Part shown: in pieces, positions 47,682-59,200 of the stretch
Position numbering within the stretch: the first letter of the stretch is position 1
Layout of the letters: each line of letters begins with the position of its first letter
Origin: Straminergon stramineum
Lineage: Eukaryota; Streptophyta; Bryopsida; Hypnales; Calliergonaceae
Direction: 5' to 3'
NCBI GenBank assembly: GCA_963920665.1
Contig: OY987265.1
Location: forward strand, 44,335,001-44,399,000
Length of the DNA: 64,000 nt
Notes under the pieces: generated by a model
Databases searched by the model: none
Told to the model about the DNA's origin: nothing
What the model saw: only the letters and a program-made list of their open reading frames with translations
Translations under genes and position numbers: made by a program

Positions 47682-49407
47682 TTACTGGGGCTGCACGCCC
47701 ACACCGGCATCCCTGCCTTCTCCAGCGGCCTTGAAGCTGTTGTAAATGCCTTCAGAGACCCCAGTGTTCTGTTTGTAAGTCTCGTCGTTGCCTGGCAAGT
47801 TATCCTTCTTCGCAAAAAGGTTGCTTGCGCGGGCTTCAGTCTCACCTGCCTTGTCGCCCAGACCTCGCGTGGGGGTGGCAAAAGCCTTCTCAACGGCGTT
47901 CACTCCCTTCTTTGCTTGCTGACTGGTTCCAGGTGCAAGGTCTGCCGCAGACTGCACGCACAACAAATCAATTCAAACAACTGCCGCTAAATATGCATAT
48001 TTGTGACGTTCCACAGAAATGATTTTTCCTTAAAACATTTCTAACACAATCTCAATTATGAGGCAATGTCAAAGTTGTTCAATTGGCACTTTCACGTTTC
48101 AAGAGATCCGACACTTTCAGGCGACGGCCTGCAATCTTTAATCTATAACAGCCCCTGTTTTTAGACCGTTAATACAGAGCTCTGCAGATGTGCAATAGCA
48201 TGCTTCGTCATGTTTTTAAAGTTTTTCATCTTGAAATAAATGACCAATTCATAGATTCCAAATTCTTTGTTGGGTTTAAAGAAAAGAACACTGATATGTC
48301 AATATTGAGGATATGGGAAGGTGGAACATACATCGGCCTTGGAAGCGATGGAATTGCCAATGGAGTCCGAAGCTTCCTCTGCATTAGGGTTCACTTGGCT
48401 AATAGCCGGGTCGGCGTCTCCAGCACTGGCAGCTTGGCCTGTAGTCTCCTTCCCAGTCTTCTGCGCTTCCGCGAATGAAGCATCCCCCTTCGCCTTCGCA
48501 CCTCCCAAAATGTTCCGTGCCTGCAGAGTGCAAACGACGAAAATTACTGGTGTTTAATTTGGGCACAGCAATTGCATTCACTCAGAAACTATATATCACG
48601 AACTCGGATCCATTCTTTGGCTGTCTTATTCCAAGTGTGGGGAGTGATGGTTGCTTACAGCTTCTCCAGCGGAGTTGTCGGGGAACTTGGGGAAAGCCGC
48701 TTGCGCTGGGGACCCACTGAGCACCAGGGCAATTGCAGCAGCGGCTGCAGCTCCCTTAGCAACATTCCAGACCTGACTTTCCTGCATTTCCAGGCCACAG
48801 TTCAATTCAAAAATTGCTCGTACTACTCGCACTACACCTGCAGAAAACTATACAATCAAATCTTCTCCAAAATAACACTGCTCTTCTCTCAAATGACATT
48901 CAAGAATATCCTGCACAATTACTACTTGCGCTATCTATCACTCACTGTAATCACATATTCAAGCTCTGTCACATGTAAAATAGCTCCAGATCGAGTGTGG
49001 TGAATATGAAAAGACATTGATTCATAATTTCATATATGCACCTGATCAATGCTCACCCAACTCCAATGTAACGTCAAAGAAACCTCCCTTAAATCCAGTT
49101 GCTTTCCCACATCCCCTTAACTACAGACTCAGTCCCCAAACACTTCCCCCAAACTGTCCAGATCACATGCTTGACAACTACTGAATCATTCAATGAGCTA
49201 GATCAACATGCATACCTGCTCTGAGCCAGAGGCTCGTACAACGACAGCCCCACGTCTTGTAGGCACATGAGCAGCAGCTTTCCTCTGTCCCATGACAACA
49301 GAAGAAGGAGAGCTTCTGATCGAGCTTTCCAACGACGACTCCATCTTCAAACCAGCCGCAGCAGGCACAGCTGCAACAGTCGCCATTGCAGAGCTCATAG
49401 CTGCCAT
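47682..49407 (-). CDS. Thylakoid-lumen-targeted protein of unknown function
   Basis: Four exons with phase-0 joins (49,407-49,216; 48,781-48,659; 48,520-48,332; 47,951-47,682) give 257 residues. Residues 1 to about 64 are an Ala/Ser/Arg-rich chloroplast transit peptide ending VVVRASGSEQ. Residues 65-92 are a lumen-transfer signal: Lys73, a run of Ala/Ile/Leu/Val and the cleavage motif AQA (90-92), with Lys rather than twin Arg, suggesting the Sec route. The mature part of about 165 residues starts AFPKFPDN. It is hydrophilic, Ala/Gly/Lys/Asp/Glu-rich, with short repeated motifs (ARNILGGAKAKGD; QQAKKGVNAVEKAF; EARASNLFAKKD) recalling LEA/COR-like disordered proteins, and no cysteine. I recognise no characterised family. 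Confidence 0.85.
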
Positions 49408-49580
49408 GTTGTCAACAAATTGCGCTACAAATAGTATCCCCAAAATGTAGCAATGGGATCCCAAGATCGAACTTCTCAAATGCAAGCTCCAGAAGTTGTA
49501 CTGTAATGTGCACTGGATTGGTGAGTAAGCTGTTGAAGTGTGGGTGTATTGGAGAATGGATTCGAGGTTGGGTTTGGAAA

Positions 49581-49588
49581 TTTTTATA
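49581..49588 (-). promoter_or_regulatory. TATA box of the lumen-protein gene
   Basis: TATAAAAA on the minus strand, 174 bases upstream of the start codon. A GC-rich island at 49,620-49,790 lies directly upstream and ends with an ACGTGGGG word on the minus strand (49,778-49,771), a G-box-like ACGT core. The arrangement parallels LHCSR. Confidence 0.5.
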
Positions 49589-49799
49589 CGCAAGAGAGAT
49601 GGGATGGGATAGGGAACGGGATGATTGGGTGTGGCTAGAGCGGAAGCAAAGTGGGGAGCGTGGGGAGCGGCGCGTGGAAAGAGGACGATGGCGAGCAGCC
49701 AAGTGGGGCGATGGCGAACACAGCGCGAGGTTGCATGCCAGGGGGGTCGCCATGCACACTGCCCACGCCAGCCCCACGTTACAGACTTAAGAAAACTTT

Positions 49800-52700
49800 G
49801 CTGGCCTATCACTTTGGGAGTTTGCAGAGTGGGTTAAAATTTTTGAGTAGGAGTTGAACTCAAGGTAACCACACCTACAATTGACCGCGCCTGAAAATCA
49901 ACCTGTACTTTTGAAGGGAAACTTAATACAGAGGATACCTAAAATGGTGAGCATTAGAAGGACAACTCTAATGTGGAGTTGAGGGCCATTTTGGATAGTA
50001 CACTGCTCTATTTATATTACTATGGAGATGGCAACCTTAAAAGTGGTCAATCTTGGGTACACTTTCTTTTGTTTTAACTTCTTTTCTATGACCGATTTTG
50101 GTACATACTAGTGTCATTTCATAATGTGCATCAAATGGATATTGGCATCACCTACATTACACTTTTAGCCTCCTACACCTTGCATCGTTGAAAATGTCTA
50201 ACTAATTCACAATGCTTCCAAAAATTATGGAACCACTTGCATTTTGATTCATAGTCCTTCACCAATGTGCAAAACTTTTAATTGTTCAATTTCTACAACA
50301 TTTTGGTAATGCCACATAGCTTGTTGATGCAATTTTAGGTGTAGTTATTTTACAAATTTCAATCAAAGATGAGACGAATGGACTTGATAATGCTCGACAA
50401 TTGGGACTTAGGAGGCTAGAGAACATTATCTAGTCCATAAAGCCAAGTCTAATAGTTCATCATAGATATTGGATATATATGTACTTCTTGCAAATCTAAA
50501 TGTATAAAAAGAAGGATTGCATTAGAAAGAGGTGTAGAAAGAGAATTAAATGTATTTTTGACTATCCAATGGAATGGTGACAAATTTGCCTTGGAAATCT
50601 AGAATTGGCATTATGGATTAGGATATGTGAAAGTAGCCAGTTTGATTACTTGGGAAGTTTTCTTTAAGATGAGTTGTTAGTTTCCTTTATCATCAAACAT
50701 AACCTCAATGGTTGAAGGATTGGATCTTGGTCAATCATGCATGTTCAATCAAGAGTCTAAAGTGAAGTGCTTCTTACACTAAAACAACCCTATATTATAG
50801 AAATAACTTGCTTTTCTACATGTAATGAGAGATTGTCATCTATACTCAAACGGGGTCCTTTGAGGTTAATATACGTTTGGAGTACAAAATAAAGTAAACC
50901 AATTATCAACTATACGTATAACAAACTTATAAAGATAGTATAATATAGGGAAGAAATAATTGATGATGTGAAAGACAAGGTAACTAAGGTAGGCTGCTCA
51001 TAAAGCAACCCTTTCAGGATAGATTCATGATTATTGGGAGTTTGGAATCTTGAAATATTTTTCATTAAATCTTTAGTGAAAGAAAAATGATATTGACATC
51101 TAACACAAGTCATTTTATAATTTTTGAACCTTTGTGGAATTAGTCACAAATTTTTGAAGTAGAAATAGAGTGGTCCCTAATAGCATCTCCCCTCCTAAAA
51201 TGTACATTGTTTGTACATTGATGGTGCGGTAATGAGTGCAATATGTACCTTTGTATGATTAGAGGATGCTTTTAGAGTAGGGTTGCTTTAAGAGCCCCTT
51301 GTTTGACACCTATATTTGAATGAATGAGTACTAGAATGATAGTTCTTGTGTCTAAGCTTTTATTGGAAGGAAGTTGGTACAATAAAGAAGTGTTACTAGG
51401 TGACATAAGAAACAAGGGAAAAACATCTAAATTTCTTTGAGTAAATATTTGAATATTTGAATAGAGTTCATGTGTTTAAGTTTTTGTTGGATCTTCTTGA
51501 GAGTTAAAAATGAATTCCCTATTTTCTTTATATGCATTTTTTTTTATTGCAATGAACTATGAATTCTTTTGAAATTATTAGAAAGGTCCCTTTGGTCACA
51601 TGGATCTAGATGAATCAATATCTCATGAAATATATGGAATTCTAATTTATGAGTTCTAATTTTTTATTTTTTATTTTTTGAAAAACACAAAATTGTGTAC
51701 CCCCAATATATTTTTATTTATAATATCTAGTTGATTGGTTATAAATATATACATAAATAATTTTTTTTCATTTCATTTTTTTTTGTAAAATTTACGTTTG
51801 TAATGTGAAATATGATGAACTTTAGTTCGAAGTCAACTAGAATACCTCATACCAAAAACAGTACATGAAGGTTAATTTGAGCTTCAAATTTTCTTATATA
51901 AAAACAAAATCTTACTTTAACCTACAAAGGAACAAGGACCCCAATTTGAAATTTTTGAGAATTCATGCAAGTTTTGTTGACTTCATAATTTGGAAAGTTT
52001 AGAATGGATGTTCATCATCCTAATCTACATGTGAATCTTTGCTTAAGGTCATTTCAATAAATAATTCAAAAGTTAGCAAGAATTTTTTGATTTCAATGTT
52101 AGAGAGGGCAACCAAAAATATATTTTGAAAAATATTCTTTAATTTTGTTCAATTTTATAGATTGATACCTACTCAAAACACTTGAATTATTCAATTCAAA
52201 ACATTGAAGTGAAAGTTATGAGGACTTCTATTTTGTTGGCAACGAAGGTAGAAAAAACATATAAAGTCTTCTTTAGAACTCAATTTTGAAAATTTTCAAC
52301 AAAAAACAAAATGAAAGAATACCAATTTTTTACTTGAAACATTCTAACCATTGAGATTATTAATTTTCAACATCTTATAAAAATTATTAGCAATAATTTA
52401 GTTTTTTCTTTCATTCAATACCACCTTCTACTTTGTAATTTTTTTTAAATGAATGTAAAAAAAATTAGTAAATTAATTATATATATTCTCAATCCATTAT
52501 CCAAAATATTGATTAAAGAGCCCAAATTAGAGGACATACTTGTTATTTCCTAAAAATATTGAAAGACAACACTTTACCTTTTAGAAGTATTCAAAAAGCC
52601 TATGTTTTAAAGTTTGGGCATATAGACCTTGCAATTGGTAGAGATATTTGCTCTAAAATTTTAGAAAGATGTACTTGAACAAGTTAATGAAGGAATCCTA

Positions 52701-52979
52701 TGGTCGGATTCATTAAAATATAAATAAAGATGAAGATTTTATCCTTGCTTTGTGAACAAGTATTTTAAAGCAGTTTTAGGTGTTTAAACATCAAAGGACT
52801 TTATGGGTTAAGGACAAGATGTAACCTTCATGATGACTATTTGAATTGAGATTATATAAAATTTTGAGTTCACATCAAACTCACTTGTCACAAAAAGAAA
52901 GGTCACATCAAAGTTGCAAGTTAGTATATTGGCATTTTTTTCAACCTCTTAATTCTTATTGCAAATTTTATATAAAACC
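49800..52979. other. AT-rich repeat-derived spacer
   Basis: No gene supported. Solo ends of TTAA-class elements occur at about 50,845-50,865 (GGGGTCCTTTGAGGTTAA) and about 52,798-52,815 (GGACTTTATGGGTTAA); the second is preceded by sequence similar to window position 945-1045. Their left partners were not identified. Confidence 0.5.
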
Positions 52980-54396
52980 TTAATACCTTAAGGACTAGGA
53001 GATAGTGTAGATTTCTAAAATTATGAAGATATATTATAAAAATGCAACTTAAAAGAATAATTAAATGATGACTCTCAAACAATAGCTATAAAATATAATC
53101 TATGTAAATCTTATTCATATGATTAGATCAACTTATATACAATTTTAACCAATATTTTTTAGTAAAATTTGAATTCAAAAATTGAAAATTCCTTCTATAA
53201 TCGATTATAGTGGAATATTGTAATTTTCACAAGAATTTTTTCCTTAACCCCTAAATGCCAAAGCCTTTCCTAGTGTGTTTTGACTATGAAAAAAGAAAAA
53301 AGAGCATGGGCTTATAGTTATCCTGTAAGTTATCTCCAATGAAATAATTTTTTATTTCAAAATCTAACCATGTAGATGTTTAAATTTCTTGCTTACTAGT
53401 ATGCATATCAATTTTGAGTGCACAATTGCATAGGAGTAGTTTATAACATGAGAGATGTATGTTTTTCTAATTTTTAGTATGTTGTCCCTCTCCACAATGT
53501 TTCAGAAATTTGTATGTCAAAGTTTTTTGGAATTAGAGGTGACACAATCAACTAAAAACTGTATTAGCACACTAAAATGCACTTCCAAAACACTTAAGTT
53601 CAAATGAAGAGCAATCAAACTCATTACACAATCCACCTTGCAATTGTTGAAATGCAATTTTTTTTCTATGAGTAGAAATCACAAATAGCTCCAAATCAAC
53701 ACTTGCATGTTTAAATTTTCAATGGTGAAAATTATGAAAATGATTTACTCTTTCCATTGGGACCATTTTTGAAGCAAATGAATAAGTACAATTTTTTAGA
53801 TCTCAAATGAAGTGAAATTAACAAACTATATTGAAAGTCAAGAAATGGAGTATAATTAGCAAATTTTACTTGTCACTTATGGTACATATATGCTTTTGAA
53901 GACCTCTCAAAAATCAAATATTTTCCTATTCAATGAAAAAGAAAATTTTCAATATTGAAACTTCAAAAATGCCTATAAAAAATTTAAAATGGTCAAAGGA
54001 ATTTAATTGCCTATACCAAAATGAGCCTAGAATTTCAAAGATTGACCATGTATGGTTGGTGGGGCACTTAGGGGTTAAAGTTAAAAATTTTATGTTTTGA
54101 ATATAGTGATTTTTGAAGATTTTACTTTTACTTTCTCATTCATGTCATTTTCAAAGGTTCATTTTTTGAACTGAAAAGTTTGATTTTTGAGACAAGACCT
54201 ATAGCTATTGAATACAATATAATATTTGCAAAGCAAACTCTTCAGAATGTATACTATACAAATGTTAAAGAACTAACACAAGAAGCTTCAAAAAAATTGA
54301 TGGACAAACTGAAATGCATTTTTTGTGTATGTGGAATTGATGTATTTGCATTCATCTATTGTTCAAAATTTGAACAATGGGGCCTTTAGGGGTCAA
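52980..54396. mobile_element. TTAA-class element, family F, copy 2, carrying a nested element
   Basis: Starts TTAATACCTTAAGGACTAGG (decayed CCCC end) and ends GGGGCCTTTAGGGG then TCAA. The total is 1,417 bp; subtracting the nested 835-bp element at 53,244-54,078 leaves about 586 bp, close to copy 1 (595 bp at 28,569). Sequence on either side of the insertion is continuous with copy 1 ('attttcacaagaatttttt' before, 'atatagtgatttttgaagat' after). Confidence 0.82.
53244..54078. mobile_element. TTAA-class element (family E) nested in F copy 2
   Basis: TTAA then CCCCTAAATGCC at the left and GGCACTTAGGGG then TTAA at the right: 12-bp inverted ends with one mismatch and an intact TTAA duplication. 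835 bp, non-coding. Both its terminal words and its exact fit in copy F2 prove transposition into an older member of the same superfamily. Confidence 0.9.
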
Positions 54397-55330
54397 GCAT
54401 TCAAATTTTGATCAATGAATGAATGCAAAAATGTCCAATATGCATTAAAACATTATTTTTTCACCCATCTTAATGTTTGTAGATTCTTCAACATGCACAT
54501 TTTAGAATTTCAAATCTCTTCTTTGTAAATATTATAGAATTCTTGGTAACAAATTATTTTAATTAGAAAAATGACCTTTGAAAAATGACTTCAATAAAAA
54601 AAGAACAATAAAAAGCTTAAAATCTTAATAATTTGAGCTTAACATTAAATATTTAAAGAAAAAAAACTTTTGAAATTATTGTATTTAATTGGAGTACTCA
54701 ATAGCATAGAATGTACTAGATGATCTATTGATAAATAAAACATTTGATCAACAACATTGTTTACTTTTCAATAAGAGTAATTTTATACTTAAATATTAAG
54801 AGATTTTATTGAAAAGGGAATTTAACACAAATTCAATATCGATAATTGTGACAAATACATTAGCTACAAGAGAAGTTACTTTTACATCCCATTTGTGATT
54901 ACAAGCATCTTATTGAAATATCTAAATTTTATTGAATATTGATATTATTGAGTTTTATACTACAATTTGTTGCTCATCTAGATGAAGTACTCACCTCTTT
55001 TATAGTTAAAAAGTCATAAATCATTCATTTACATTTTAGTTTATGTATAACCTCTATCTATTTGCTATTAATGTTACTCAACCATATTTTGGATAGAGTA
55101 ACTTATATGGTCTTGCCTATTTTCACTCAAAGTTACTTCAACTAGTAACTACACAATAACAAAACCAGAATTACACTAATTTAGGAAAAAAAATATAAAG
55201 TAGTTTATACTATTTTCATTACTATCTGAAATAGTGTGATTTTCATCCATAATACTTTCATCCAAATGTTCACACTAATTAGACCACATCATCCAAAACT
55301 CATTCATTCAATTAGAGTGAAAGTCTTGCA
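54397..55330. other. AT-rich spacer upstream of the zinc-ribbon gene
   Basis: No gene or paired ends recognised. Confidence 0.45.
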
Positions 55331-55821
55331 CGAATTCAAATTTCAATGATGGTCTTAAAAGAGTTCCGACATTTTTCAGGTGTAATCGCGGGCAGAGGGG
55401 CAGTGATGAAAAGAAACTCAAAGGACCTTCACCGGCAGGACGATAAACTCGTAAGCTTGTCTCCGTCTCTCCTCCAAACTCTTCGCAGCAAAGAATCCGC
55501 GACTCGTGAAGGAATTTCAAGGCTCTTCCTTTTTGTTTTTTGACTTGCAATCACTTGTGCAATTGATCCCCCTTTTTATTTCCAGAAGAAAAAATTTCTA
55601 AGATTTTTCTATCATCGCTAGCGCCAGGGTATGCTGCGAGTTTTTTCAGTTCAAGGCGTGTCGCGTCGAGGAATGCGCTGATTAGATTGGGGTGCAAAAT
55701 ACAATGCGGAGGTTTAGGTTTACGAGCTTCCGTGACGAGAGGAGAGCTTACTGCGCCTTTTTCTTTTACGTCTGGTTTGCATGGAATACACAGAAGTGCA
55801 GCAATCGAATCGAATTTTTTT

Positions 55822-56213
55822 GACTTTTAGGTTTTCACGGCACCTGGGTTTTTGTCTATGTCGTGGTGATTTTTCTGTTCTCGCGAATCTCAACTGGAGT
55901 GTCGACGTTGTTATGTAGTGCAGTGTGAGAAACCCTAGAAAATATGACGAATTGAAATTTTCTGTGACCTTTTGGTTTGTGTTAGCTAGGGTTTTGTCAA
56001 TGTCGTGTGATTTTGTGTTCGGCCGAAGCTCACTGCGAGTGTTGACGCTGTTTTGTAGTCTCGTGTGAGAAACCCTAGAAGAGAGCATGATTTGAATTTT
56101 TTTGACCTTTTGGTTTTATGATAACTAGGTTTCCGTCAATGTCGTGTGATTTTCTGTTCGAGCGAAGCTCATCTCGAGTGTTGATGTTTTTAGTTTGAGA
56201 AACCGTAGAAAAG
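55822..56213 (+). repeat. Three tandem ~140-bp leader repeats with repeated ATG contexts
   Basis: Units start at 55,822, 55,966 and 56,104; each begins 'gac(c)ttttggttt', passes through 'gtc.atgtcgtg.tgattt' and 'tgtt.ga.g' to 'gtgagaaaccctagaaa', and carries an ATG 110-122 bases from its start. In units 1 and 2 these ATGs (55,944 and 56,087) are followed by stops after two and one further codons; in unit 3 the ATG is the start of the zinc-ribbon protein. Units 2 and 3 also hold related out-of-line ORFs (56,000-56,068, 22 residues; 56,139-56,198, 19 residues), both starting MSCDF. Presumed 5' UTR. Confidence 0.85.
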
Positions 56214-59200
56214 ATGAAGTTGGCCCCTCAGGGTCACTATAACCTGAACGGGGGTTCCTTAGTAGGGAGCACTCTGCACGATTTGAACACGATTGATTCC
56301 CGGAACCCGGAGATTGATGGGATAACCGACACGGACAGGGATGCGCCTACAGGTGATGAACTGGACAACGACGAGGATTCGACTTCCGGCGGGGTATGTC
56401 ATCGTAATTTGAAGTTCATGTCAACCCATAAGTCTGCTTTTGTTTTACGTATTCATGGTGACTGTATTCCTGAGTGAGCTGCTGGATCAGTTTTCGATAA
56501 TTATTATCGTTTGTTGAATCAACAGGACTGTGGACCGCAGGAATATGGCAACCTTGCGTTGCAAAGAGTCGATGGGCAGAATCCGGAGCAAAACATGTCT
56601 ATGGACAGCGAGGGATCGCGTTCACCTTATGGTGTGCTCACTTTGAACGGTGTGCTATCTCCCTTCATCGATGTTCTTCGCAATGCTGTATTGTTAATTC
56701 CTGGTATTCTAATGCGGATTGTGTAATTGTAGGTCTGAGCTTTTGAAGCATAGTTTTTTTCTACTGAGATTGGGATTGTCCTTCAATTCATAGTATTGTG
56801 AATCTGGAAATTTTCACCTTTAGACTCTCCCCCTCTGGCCCAGGGTCAGCAACCCCTTTGCCCAAGTCTACTGCGTTAGGGATATTCCTGTTGTGTTTAG
56901 GATATTCTTGGCCCTATCGTGCATCTTTATCAAATGAATTAGTTAACGAGGGGTAGACCCAATAGTGGTTTAGGGTGATGGACCATATCTTCATTTTTGT
57001 TAACAAGTTTTACTGCTGGTGGCAGATGTCATCCCTATCGAATCAACAAGAGCTCGGTTCTTGCAGCTGATTATTGACTACTTCATCACTTATCATGTCG
57101 TGGCGGCTGCGGAGGCACCTGAAGGAAACTCCTACAGTCCAAACGGGAAGGATAAATCAAAGAAGCGCAAGTCAAGGGATGCTCAATACGAAGGGGATTC
57201 TCGGTACTTGCTACCTTTGACCTTTGTGGCTAATCTGTATGAAACACTTATTCGCGAAATAAATCTGCGATTGGCAACCGTTGAGGGTCTTCAGGAGAAA
57301 ACCTTTGGAGTGGCTCTTGAAGCGGCCGGTGGATTGTACAGAAGACTCGTGAAGAAGTTCCCCAAATCAGGTGAGCAGTTCGGGACTGATTGAATGAAGA
57401 GAGAGACTTACCTCTTTACTAGTATCAGCTATATGTAGTGTGGAGCCTTCGAAATCTGTTGACTTAAACTTTAATTGCGAAGGATGCTCGGATCTCAAAC
57501 TTGGAAATTCTTCGAAGAGTTATGCATCTTTGAAGTATATAAAATGTCTTATCTTGTTGACAAATGAAAAACGGCATATTCCTTACACCCTCTTTGAGTC
57601 TAGATTTTAAGGTCTCATTGATGACTGACATCCAAAAATGACCCAATATTGCCCCTGTTGACGGCTCCCGCAGTAGCTTGCCTCTGCTTTGGGGACTGCC
57701 GCTGCCGTGAGGCTAGTGCTATGGAAATAATATTGTAGTGTGAGGGTCTACAAAGTGATCATGACAACCCGAGACTGTCGCAGTCCGAAGACCATCTCAA
57801 TCCTCTCGTGCCACTAGCCGCCTTAGGAAGGTTTCATTCATTGGGAGTAGAATCTTCTTAGAGTGAAGCATCCTTGTCGTGCAAGGGTGCCTGTGTATTG
57901 GCGATCGCACTGTATCGTACATCCTTGATCTTACACTTGTTCTCTAATTTTACCCTCTATGATTCAGAGTCCGAGGAGTCAGTGCAGGCGTCGAATTGCT
58001 TCCCCACATCCCCAAACACATGTAGAGTTGGAAATGGTGCCTTCGGTATGGTTTTCCACTCTACTCTCTGCTTAGCCGTAGCTTTCTTGGAATTACCTGG
58101 TGTCTACAACCACGGTGTCCCGAAACTGGTTAGTATTACGAGTTTTGGATTGACCTTTTTGGGTTAGGAAGTTCACTTGGACCCTATATCGTTTCATTCA
58201 AATATTAACATTATATTTGGGCTTAACTGCAGGAGGCAATACGACTTTTAAGAGGCGGGAAATGGCATCAGCATTGGAGGCCCGCACGAAATTTCCTCAG
58301 TTAGTTACGGGCGAGGAGAAGCGTGTTCGTTTTGTTGTTGTGCATGGCTTGGAGCTTGTGGAGCGGCCTAATTTATCTCCAGAAGATGCTGAGTGGTTAG
58401 TGTTCCGTATGCAACTGCAAATTCATTGTATGAGATGCTATGAACTGTATACGTTCATGGTTCTTATTCTTCATTTCACAGCCTTTGTTACTATAGTTGT
58501 TCCCTGTTTCACATTGTCACGTTAATCAGGTATTTCGCTATCACTGAATACTTCGAAGTGGAATGGCTGCAGGTTCAAGAGACTAACAGGAAGACATGAA
58601 GCACAAATTTATGAGTCAGACTACAAGTTTTTTGCGGCTAGGGTTAAGCATCGTCGCCCCCCTCAACATACTTTGTCCTCAATGACAATGCTACAGGTAT
58701 CCTCAAATATGAAATAGTCTGTGTTTTGTTGATTTAAATTTACTTTTATAAGCTTCTGCTATTGGTTTGAGCCTCCTGTCTCTTCCTAGAACGACAAGGA
58801 TTTGCAAGGTATTTCTAGTATTGTAGTTTATTGTTGCTGTTGCTCAGTTTCAAGGTTTGAGTGGATGGTTTCGTATGTACTTGAAATGTTTAGTATCCTT
58901 ACTATGATTCGGTACTGTGTATTCTATGCAGCCTTATCCAGGAAATGAGCCTCAGGCAAGTTTGTCCCCTCCCCAACTACGCCAGCAGGTAACTTTAGTA
59001 TATACTTGATGCAACCAGTATTGATGTGGCTGCATGAACCTTTGTAACGTTGGTTGCAAGGAGGGTTGAAATCCTCTTTTTCAAATTTTGAGAGCAATGT
59101 TGAGCTGTTTTCAAGTTATTTATTTCTCCCTTGTAGTTAAAATGAAATTCTTCTATCTTATAATCTTCGTCTGTTGCCAGGCATTTGAAGCCCATGGGAT

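Noticed and set aside
49198..49812. 204-codon frame with a longer N-terminus for the lumen protein
   Set aside because: The upstream part covers the TATA box and GC island, while the internal Met at 49,407 begins a typical transit peptide.
58790..58808. Possible 19-base micro-exon between exons 5 and 6 of the zinc-ribbon gene
   Set aside because: It has AG and GT borders but would shift the frame, whereas exons 5 and 6 join in phase without it.
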